Shown here one piece after another: positions 5,647-11,611 of a DNA stretch of 13,048 nucleotides. Where the stretch lies: positions 1 through 13,048 of the forward strand of contig JAEOUJ010000186.1 in the NCBI GenBank assembly GCA_016839405.1. The letters run 5' to 3'. The number at the start of each line of letters is the position of its first letter. The first letter of the stretch is position 1. The translations under genes and the position numbers were made by a program. Below the pieces are notes generated by a model. It was given only the letters and a program-made list of their open reading frames with translations. It was not told the origin of the DNA and did no database searches. The DNA comes from Candidatus Gerdarchaeota archaeon. GTDB lineage: Archaea; Asgardarchaeota; Heimdallarchaeia; JABLTI01.

Positions 5647-5943
5647 ATGGCTAAAAGTATTAGTGACTTCATTGTGAAAAGAAAAGATGGTCTAAAGATA
5701 TGTAAAATCTGCCAAAATATCATAGAAGACGAAGAGGACCATATGAAACGCAGACATCCAAAATATCTTCAATATCTAGAAAAGAGGGAAGAAAAAGAAG
5801 AAAGATATATGTGCTGTTACTGCGGATTATGGGTCAAAAACTGGCGAGAACATGTAAAAGACCAACATCCAGAAATTATAGCTGATGCTGCAAGAAGGGT
5901 TAAACCAGAACCTGAAGAAGAAGAATTTGAATTCACTTTCTAA
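5647..5943 (+). CDS. Small protein with two C2H2-type zinc fingers
   Basis: A 98-residue protein of unknown specific function. It carries two zinc fingers with identical spacing, C-x2-C-x9-H-x4-H: C19, C22, H32, H37 and C56, C59, H69, H74. They are joined by a highly charged, probably helical linker (KYLQYLEKREEKEERY, about residues 39-54), and the protein ends in an acidic tail (EPEEEEFEFTF). Such fingers may bind nucleic acid or protein; the acidic linker and tail make a simple DNA-binding role uncertain. The ATG at 5647 follows a GGGGG ribosome binding site by 7 bases. The gene stands alone, transcribed away from the ribosomal operon, with its own TATA box and a terminator after it. Coding potential is well supported by the paired metal ligands; the function is inferred. 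Confidence 0.85.
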   Translation: MAKSISDFIVKRKDGLKICKICQNIIEDEEDHMKRRHPKYLQYLEKREEKEERYMCCYCGLWVKNWREHVKDQHPEIIADAARRVKPEPEEEEFEFTF

Positions 5944-5961
5944 ATAAACCATCTTTGAAAA

Positions 5962-6019
5962 GAGAGTTAATCTCTCATTAATACCTCTATGAATTTATTA
6001 ATTCAAATTATTATGAGGT
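5962..6019. other. Two hairpins in the convergent gap
   Basis: GAGAG/CTCTC (5962-5966 with 5972-5976) and a nested structure of ACCTC/GAGGT (5983-5987 with 6015-6019) enclosing TGAATT/AATTCA (5990-5995 with 6000-6005). They lie just after the zinc-finger stop and before the stronger terminator hairpin, and may stabilise or end the transcripts from both sides. Confidence 0.4.
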
Positions 6020-6036
6020 TAAATTATTAAAAAAAT

Positions 6037-6072
6037 AACAATCTGACAAAAACAGATTGTTTCTTTTTTATT
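6037..6072. terminator. Bidirectional terminator-like hairpin between convergent genes
   Basis: A perfect 9-pair stem, AACAATCTG with CAGATTGTT (6037-6045 and 6053-6061), has a 7-base loop. On the plus strand it runs into TTCTTTTTTA; on the minus strand it runs into ATTTTTTTAAT. It can therefore end both the zinc-finger transcript and the ATPase subunit I transcript, whose stop codon it nearly touches. Confidence 0.65.
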
Positions 6073-8230
6073 TCATTGTTTTTGAATATTTACGTTCAAT
6101 TGCTAGTGTTTGGTATTTAAATCCTTGTCCTTTGTAACCTACTTTTGAGAAGAATTCAACCCATTGTAACCTTAAAGTTTGGATGAATGAGAATAATCCT
6201 TCAAGAACTAGAATAACTAATCCACCAGCAATAATTGCACCGATATAATTGACTGGTCCTAGAAACCCTTCAATATGTGCTTCCTCTAATTCTGCAATAG
6301 TAAATCCTCCTGTTCTATCAACAAATTTAGAAAACAGAAATATATGGGAAAGTGCTCCATGTACTGCATTCATAGCAAATATTCGGGCATAACTTACAGT
6401 ATGGGATAGTGTCGATAAGAGAATTTCCAGAAGTTCACCTATTCCATCAAGCCCATGTGTAAAGAGATATATAGTCATTATCAGCATTGGTGCAGCTAAA
6501 AGTCCTAAGAAAATCCATAAAGCTGGCACATTTTTTAATAATAATGATATTGGTTGACCCCCAATTGAGAATAAAGCTAGATTGAATGTTCCATAATTAT
6601 CTGCACTAAACCATGTCATGAAATTTGTTCCAAAGGTAAATACAAGGATAAATAATCCCCAGTGGAAAATTGCCCACATTGCAGTTACTAGAATAGCTTC
6701 AGTGTAGTGTTTATGTTTTATGTTTTGTATAAATCGTAAAACATAACCAATTGTCATATGAATCATTCCTATAACTAATGATAATTCTAACATCAAAATA
6801 ACTGTTGAAGCACCATTATAAAGATCGGGTGATTCGGGACTAAACCATATTGCTCCTGGTAAAGTTACAGCATCTTCTAAATTTCCACTAGCAGGTTTCC
6901 ATAAAGCATAATGACTAGTAATCCCAAAGTAAGATCCAAATAGCACACCAAAAAACATAGCAGCTATTCCAGATACAATTATTAGCATATAGCCACCTTT
7001 AAAGTAATTCTTCAGCTCACCCATAAATGTTGAAGTATCAAGTTTCTTATTTCGCATTGTTAAACCCCAAATTCCTACTAGGGTAAATAAGAAACCATGC
7101 CCTACATCAGCGAACATAATTCCAAACATTATAGGGAAGAAGATTTGTAGTAGAAGAGCAGTATTATATTCATTATAACCGGGAACACCATAAGCTGATA
7201 CTAAACCATCATATACACGAGCAAATTTAGGCACAGATGTTTTTGTTGGATATTCCGATTCTTCAAAAACTGGCTTACTAAATTCAACAATAGCGTTTTT
7301 CTCGGTTACACTTAGGACACTTTTTTCAAAATTTTTCATTTTTTTCTGGGGAACCCAACCCCAAAGAGAAACATTGCGTTTTGTAGCTCGCATCATATTT
7401 TGAATCTTGAGATAATTTTCTTCAATTTCCATTTGTTCTGCATAAGCTAAAATTTCTGATCCAAATTCTTCTATAATAGTTGAAGCTTCATTTTTTAAAT
7501 CTTTAATTTTTGTTTCAAGTTCTTCAATTTTATTTTCACTTCTTTCAACAACCTTAAGAGGATCTCCTGTGATACGCTCAGGAATTGAATATTTTTCAAA
7601 ACCATAAGCAATTAGTACACGATTGATCTCTTCATGATATCGTTCAAGAAAGCCTATTGCGAGGAAAGCATAATTCTTATCAGAACTTGTTTCTTTAAAG
7701 ATATAATTGCCATCTGTAACAGCATCTAAATTCCATTTGAATCTTGGAACTCTTTTTGATTCCATACGTCCTACTATAACTTGAAAGTAAGGATTTTCAT
7801 CATCCAAATCCTGAAAACTTATGCCAAATGGAATAAGATTTTTAGCAATTTCAATAACAGATTTATTTTTCTCTAATTCTTGCTCAGCTAAAATAATCCG
7901 ATCCTCAAGTTGTCTTAATTTTGTAATAACATCAGCAGAAAGAGTAGCTGTGTTTTTCAAAACTATGCCAAGTTCACTTTCGTCGATTTTTACAGTTTTG
8001 GTTTTTGTAAGTTTATCTTTGATTTCAAAATGTTCAATAACTCTGTCAAAATCCTCTTTATACTTTCTGACTTTGTCACCATTTTCAAATGAGTTAATAT
8101 CAAATGGTTTCTTTTGAACATCAATTATATCAATGTTTTCTGTTGTTGAAAGAAATCTTTGTAAATTACGAGAATAATCGATAGGAACAACAACTTTTAC
8201 TGTTTTCATTCTATCAGGCAATAAACTCAT
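6068..8230 (-). CDS. atpI: V/A-type ATPase subunit I (a subunit, membrane stator)
   Basis: Stator a-subunit of the archaeal rotary ATPase, which carries ions between membrane half-channels and the c ring. It is 720 residues from the ATG at 8228-8230. The N-terminal half is cytosolic with coiled-coil segments (about residues 90-130 and 225-265). About eight membrane helices follow from residue 355, beginning EYNTALLLQIFFPIMFG. The essential arginine of the penultimate helix is R616 in SYARIFAMNAVHGALS. The end RLQWVEFFSKVGYKGQGF is the family signature. The frame can start further upstream (TTG at 8266, ATG at 8257), but MSLLPDRMKTVKVVVP matches the usual N-terminus and has AGGTG 8 bases before it. 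An aminotransferase gene separates it from the proteolipid gene, which is unusual. Confidence 0.95.
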   Translation of the reverse strand: MSLLPDRMKTVKVVVPIDYSRNLQRFLSTTENIDIIDVQKKPFDINSFENGDKVRKYKEDFDRVIEHFEIKDKLTKTKTVKIDESELGIVLKNTATLSADVITKLRQLEDRIILAEQELEKNKSVIEIAKNLIPFGISFQDLDDENPYFQVIVGRMESKRVPRFKWNLDAVTDGNYIFKETSSDKNYAFLAIGFLERYHEEINRVLIAYGFEKYSIPERITGDPLKVVERSENKIEELETKIKDLKNEASTIIEEFGSEILAYAEQMEIEENYLKIQNMMRATKRNVSLWGWVPQKKMKNFEKSVLSVTEKNAIVEFSKPVFEESEYPTKTSVPKFARVYDGLVSAYGVPGYNEYNTALLLQIFFPIMFGIMFADVGHGFLFTLVGIWGLTMRNKKLDTSTFMGELKNYFKGGYMLIIVSGIAAMFFGVLFGSYFGITSHYALWKPASGNLEDAVTLPGAIWFSPESPDLYNGASTVILMLELSLVIGMIHMTIGYVLRFIQNIKHKHYTEAILVTAMWAIFHWGLFILVFTFGTNFMTWFSADNYGTFNLALFSIGGQPISLLLKNVPALWIFLGLLAAPMLIMTIYLFTHGLDGIGELLEILLSTLSHTVSYARIFAMNAVHGALSHIFLFSKFVDRTGGFTIAELEEAHIEGFLGPVNYIGAIIAGGLVILVLEGLFSFIQTLRLQWVEFFSKVGYKGQGFKYQTLAIERKYSKTMK

Positions 8231-8299
8231 ATCTTCTACACCTGTACCAAGTCTCATTATTTTCAAGAGAACATAGATAAAAAACTTGTGTATACTTCA

Positions 8300-8307
8300 T
8301 TATATTT
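8300..8307 (-). promoter_or_regulatory. Possible TATA box upstream of ATPase subunit I
   Basis: The reverse strand reads AATATAAT after an A-run, about 70 bases before the chosen start. A transcript start near 8275-8280 would give a leader of about 45-50 bases containing the AGGTG ribosome binding site. A terminator-like hairpin just upstream supports independent transcription. The region is AT-rich, so this is tentative. Confidence 0.35.
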
Positions 8308-8334
8308 TTTTTCTTTGTTAAAATTAAAACAGTC

Positions 8335-8390
8335 CATTAAAAAGAAAGAAAAATGAATTACCAAGGAAAATATTAATTGTTATTTTTCCT
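8335..8390 (-). terminator. Terminator-like hairpin after the aminotransferase gene
   Basis: AGGAAAATA (8364-8372) pairs with TATTTTTCCT (8381-8390) with one bulged base and an 8-base loop. On the minus strand it is followed by T-rich sequence (CATTTTTCTTTCTTTTTAAT). It overlaps the aminotransferase stop codon and separates that gene from ATPase subunit I. Confidence 0.5.
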
Positions 8391-9675
8391 AAGATAATTC
8401 TTTAGATAATAGATTACCTAATATTCTTATACCTACTTCAATATCTTCTGTTGTGTTATAAGAGTATCCTAATCGCATTGTATTTGTTTTTGCTATCGAA
8501 TTGTCCAACGTTTTGGATTCATTATTGTAACTCCAACCTTTAATTGGATAAAAAGCAGCTCCAGGAACAAACATAACATCATTTGGAATTCCTTTTTCCA
8601 TTAGGAATTTTTTAGAATTAAATTCCTTAGCTGATTCATACCAAACAAAGAATCCCCCATTTGGTTTAGAATACTCTCCATCAGGAAATGTTTCTTTTAT
8701 GCCTTCTAGCATAGCAATTGAACGTTCTTTATAGATTTTGAGACAATCAGGAAGAACTTTATCAATATACTTCTCATAATAAATAGCCATTAATTTTTGT
8801 AAGATTGTTGGTGAACACAAATCAAGATAGCCTTTATCTTTAAGCACTTCATTCTTTAGTGTTTCTGGTAAAACCGAATAACCCATACGTAAAACAGCTG
8901 CTTCTTTTGATGTAGTTCTTAAATAAGCTACTTGTGAATTATCACGATCTAAAGATTTAATTGGTTTAATTAGTTCACCAGAGAATTGAATTTCCTTATA
9001 TGCTTGATCTTCTAAAATTAATATATCATACGATTTGGCAATGTCAAATAATGCTTTCCTACGAGACCATGGAAGAGTCGTTCCTTTAGGATTATCTGAA
9101 TCAGGTACAACATAAATTATACTTGGTTTTTTACCGAATTTCTTTTCGCATAAAGGTATAGCTTCCTCAACATATTCTGGGATTAAACCATCAAGATCAG
9201 TTGGAATTGTTACTATTTCTCCGCCAATTTTAAAGGCAGGAGCTAAGAAACCTAGATAAGCAGGACTAGGAGTAAGTATAACATCTCCCGGATCTATGAT
9301 TGTATCTAAAATAGCATACAATGCTTGTTGAGATCCTGTTGTTAAAATAACATCTTTCCAACCATTATCTTTATCCAAATTAATATCATCAACACGTCTA
9401 AGTCTTTCAGCAAGAACTCTTAAACAAAATTCTTGCCCACCTGTAGGTCCATAGTTCCATAACGAAATAGCTTTACCATGTTTCCCATCATTATAATCCT
9501 TCTTATTCTCCTCACCAATTTCAATAAGGATATCTGTTAATGTATCAATTGGTAAAGCACCAGGTAACCCTCCACCAAAATTGTATTTTGTTTTATACTC
9601 AAGTAAAGCCCTAATCTCAGATGGTGGAAGTAATTTAGTCCAAGCTGCGAAATCAAATCTCTCATTTTTAGTCAT
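8389..9675 (-). CDS. Fold-type-I PLP-dependent aminotransferase
   Basis: A 428-residue class I/II aminotransferase that moves an amino group between an amino acid and a 2-oxo acid. Closest in style to the 2-aminoadipate/aromatic aminotransferase (LysN/ARO8, MocR-like) group. Visible elements in order: the N-terminal substrate-binding GGGLPG (34-39), NYGPTGGQEFCLR (74-86), cofactor phosphate-binding GSQQAL (114-119), PDSDNPKG with N195, EDQAY with D223 and Y226, the Schiff-base lysine K257 in TTSKEAAVLRMGY, and the carboxylate-binding R401 in MRLGYSY. All key residues are present, so it should be active. The substrate cannot be fixed from sequence alone. It lies between two ATPase genes but has its own promoter-like and terminator-like sequences, so the association may be positional only. 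An AAGGTTGAT site precedes the ATG. Confidence 0.93.
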   Translation of the reverse strand: MTKNERFDFAAWTKLLPPSEIRALLEYKTKYNFGGGLPGALPIDTLTDILIEIGEENKKDYNDGKHGKAISLWNYGPTGGQEFCLRVLAERLRRVDDINLDKDNGWKDVILTTGSQQALYAILDTIIDPGDVILTPSPAYLGFLAPAFKIGGEIVTIPTDLDGLIPEYVEEAIPLCEKKFGKKPSIIYVVPDSDNPKGTTLPWSRRKALFDIAKSYDILILEDQAYKEIQFSGELIKPIKSLDRDNSQVAYLRTTSKEAAVLRMGYSVLPETLKNEVLKDKGYLDLCSPTILQKLMAIYYEKYIDKVLPDCLKIYKERSIAMLEGIKETFPDGEYSKPNGGFFVWYESAKEFNSKKFLMEKGIPNDVMFVPGAAFYPIKGWSYNNESKTLDNSIAKTNTMRLGYSYNTTEDIEVGIRILGNLLSKELS

Positions 9676-9745
9676 AACTAATCAACCTTAGCGTTGTACT
9701 CTTTATGTTTAGTATAATACAATGATTATAATGTTTCGGCAATTC

Positions 9746-9758
9746 GTTTTATAAATCG
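9746..9758 (-). promoter_or_regulatory. TATA box of the aminotransferase gene with flanking inverted repeat
   Basis: The reverse strand reads CGATTTATAAAAC, a good TATA element about 75 bases before the ATG. It is bracketed by ATTTCG and CGAATT, an imperfect inverted repeat that could be an operator overlapping the TATA box. A second TATA-like sequence (about 9715-9722) lies closer to the gene. Confidence 0.5.
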
Positions 9759-9834
9759 AAATCCATAAGATAATCCATTTGGCGATTAAAAAAATTGTTG
9801 ATTGATTAGGATTATTGTTTTTACAATCAAAATA

Positions 9835-9870
9835 AATGAAAAAATAATCATAAGACGGCTATAAGCCGTC
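9835..9870 (-). terminator. Terminator-like hairpin after the ATPase proteolipid gene
   Basis: A perfect 7-pair stem, GACGGCT with AGCCGTC (9854-9870, 3-base loop), is the most GC-rich element of the gap. On the minus strand it is followed by TTATGATTATTTTTTCATTT. It probably ends the subunit C-proteolipid transcript before the aminotransferase gene. Confidence 0.6.
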
Positions 9871-9930
9871 AAACCTTCCATCTTCTATGAAAGTAAAATA
9901 TCCAAATTCAAAGAAATTATTCCTCGAATA

Positions 9931-10326
9931 TTAGATATTTCCAGCTAATACAAACGCAATAACGAAACCATAAATAGCAATAGCTTCAATTAACGCAAGA
10001 AGTACTAACAATTTACCGAAAGATTCTGGTTTCTCAGTTATTGCAGCAGCAGCGGATGCTGCAGCAGTGCCTAAACCAATACCAGCCCCTGCACCAGCTA
10101 AACCTATTGCTAAACCAGCACCTATAGCAATTAAACCAGTAGCACTAGAAGTGTTATCTTCATTTGTAGATATAGGTCCAGTAACTGGCACTGAATTGCC
10201 TTCTATCGTTAAACCTTGATTTGAATTTATAGCTATAGCAACTCGAGCGACAGCAGCAAATCCTAAAGCAAGAACTGCAACTTGCATCATGATGAAGATT
10301 ATTTTTTTGGATAATGATAGTTGAAT
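9931..10326 (-). CDS. atpK: V/A-type ATPase proteolipid subunit K (c subunit), probable ATT start
   Basis: The c subunit forms the ion-carrying membrane rotor ring. The C-terminal part is one helical hairpin: GLIAIGAGLAIGLAGAGAG with GIGLGTAAASAAAA, then LLVLLALIEAIAIYGFVIA, in which the glutamate (E102 counted from the ATG at 10288-10290, 114 from the start chosen here) is the ion-binding carboxylate. The first ATG gives 119 residues, but the only strong ribosome binding site, AGGAGGT (10334-10340), lies 7 bases before an in-frame ATT at 10324-10326. From there the protein gains QLSLSKKIIFI, making a textbook signal peptide ending near VARVAIA, followed by a Ser/Thr/Asn-rich stretch. Total 131 residues. 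EAIA rather than ES/ET after the glutamate suggests protons rather than sodium (inference). It follows subunit C. Confidence 0.9.
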   Translation of the reverse strand: MQLSLSKKIIFIMMQVAVLALGFAAVARVAIAINSNQGLTIEGNSVPVTGPISTNEDNTSSATGLIAIGAGLAIGLAGAGAGIGLGTAAASAAAAITEKPESFGKLLVLLALIEAIAIYGFVIAFVLAGNI

Positions 10327-10333
10327 AAGTGTT

Positions 10334-10340
10334 ACCTCCT
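10334..10340 (-). promoter_or_regulatory. Strong Shine-Dalgarno AGGAGGT of the proteolipid gene
   Basis: AGGAGGT is the strongest ribosome binding site in the window. It lies 7 bases before the in-frame ATT (10324-10326) but 43 bases before the first ATG. An in-frame TAG overlaps it, so the protein cannot start further upstream. A small GAGAA/TTCTC hairpin (10344-10359) lies just before it. Confidence 0.75.
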
Positions 10341-10402
10341 AGGGAGAATTTATTTTCTCAAACATCTTGATTTCTAATTACTTTTTAATCTTTACTAAGA
10401 TT

Positions 10403-11476
10403 CTAAACTAAGACAATTTTGTCAAGAGTTTCATTTATAGACCTTTTATGAATTTTTCCTAAGATTATAGATCTCAAATTCCGAAGTTCAATTTCTTTTA
10501 AGAAAAAGAATGCTGGAAAAATTGAGATGTTAAAGCTAGATCCTTTGAAAATTGAATTTGTTTTATGTACTAAATATTGATCTGCAAATCTGTCAAAATT
10601 ATCTAATGGTGGTTTTTCTTTCTCAATGTTATCAAGTAAGCGAATTGCTAATTCTCTGAATGGAGTTTGTTCTTTAATTATATTAAATGCTTCTTCTAAA
10701 TCATTAGCTGCAATTAGTTTATCGCGTAATTCTGATCTTAAGGGGCAGAATTTGGTTGATATTAACCAATTCTTAACTATTACAGGTGAAATCTCAAAGG
10801 TTTTTGAACGTAAAATTACTTCTAGATTTTGAATGCCTATACGTGAACTAAATAGCAGTCTAGTTTTTGTTTTATCTTCACCAGTTAATTTTGTCATTTC
10901 TTTACATAGTTTCTTGTAAAAATATTGGTCAATTGCAATGATAATTGGATAGACGAGATTAAGATAATGATAATCTCCAATAGTAGCTTCCAACACATTC
11001 CTTAGATCTTCATCTTGAATTTTACTTATCATATCTTCTACATTTCGTGATTTGAATAATTCTTCAGTTTGTGCATTTTCTTCATCTGTTAAGCTAATTA
11101 ACATACTCCATGCTTCATCATATTCATAAGCACCATGAAGAGCAGAAAGGATAGTTTTAACATTATTAAGAAAATACATCTTACTGTGAGTATCTATGAA
11201 TCCTTTGGCACGCTTAGGAATAAATTTTCGATAGAGGTTATATTGATCTATAAAATGCTGTGTAAGACGACGATCTATTTCAATTAGATTGGGATATTTC
11301 TTAACCATTTCAACTCCTATGATATCATTGTATCGTGTGTTAGCCAACATTTGTCTTAAGTTATCAAAATCAGTTGCGCTAGCAAGCAAGTTATAGGTTC
11401 CAGCTGTAAAAAGCTCAGCTCTTTGAGCACGCATATGAACATTTAATGAACCATAATCTTGTGCATCTCTAATCAT
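10403..11476 (-). CDS. atpC: V/A-type ATPase subunit C (d-like, AC39 family)
   Basis: Socket subunit linking the central stalk to the c ring (V-type AC39/subunit d family). It is 357 residues, a normal archaeal size, mostly helical and without membrane segments. The C-terminal FPAFFFLKEIELRNLRSIIL and GKIHKRSINETLDKIVLV, and the internal NLVYPIIIAIDQYFYKKL with SRIGIQNLEVILRSK, are typical of the family. The ATG at 11474-11476 has only a weak GAGAG upstream and is about 30 bases from a TATA box, so the transcript may be nearly leaderless. It is followed by the proteolipid gene about 76 bases on. The usual archaeal order places subunits E, K, C, F, A, B, D together; here only C and K are adjacent. 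Confidence 0.92.
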   Translation of the reverse strand: MIRDAQDYGSLNVHMRAQRAELFTAGTYNLLASATDFDNLRQMLANTRYNDIIGVEMVKKYPNLIEIDRRLTQHFIDQYNLYRKFIPKRAKGFIDTHSKMYFLNNVKTILSALHGAYEYDEAWSMLISLTDEENAQTEELFKSRNVEDMISKIQDEDLRNVLEATIGDYHYLNLVYPIIIAIDQYFYKKLCKEMTKLTGEDKTKTRLLFSSRIGIQNLEVILRSKTFEISPVIVKNWLISTKFCPLRSELRDKLIAANDLEEAFNIIKEQTPFRELAIRLLDNIEKEKPPLDNFDRFADQYLVHKTNSIFKGSSFNISIFPAFFFLKEIELRNLRSIILGKIHKRSINETLDKIVLV

Positions 11477-11500
11477 CGTCTTTAACTCTCGAGGATTGTT

Positions 11501-11513
11501 CTAAATTTATATA
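11501..11513 (-). promoter_or_regulatory. TATA box of ATPase subunit C (near-leaderless), with a second upstream candidate
   Basis: The reverse strand shows TATATAAATTTAG, which would start transcription only a few bases before the ATG at 11476. A second TATA-like element, AATTATAAATC (about 11571-11581), lies upstream; a transcript from there would contain two perfect short hairpins, TTATCTT/AAGATAA (11536-11552) and AGTTT/AAACT (11522-11534). Confidence 0.5.
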
Positions 11514-11611
11514 GATAAAATAGTTTCGAAAACTTTTATCTTTACAAGATAATTTGAAAACATTCTGTGATTTATAATTTTTTTTGAGTCTTCCAGTTTG
11601 AATTAGAATGA

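Noticed and set aside
7821..8117. Plus-strand frame inside ATPase subunit I
   Set aside because: It is antisense to the coiled-coil region of a confident gene and has low-complexity Ser/Phe composition typical of shadow frames.
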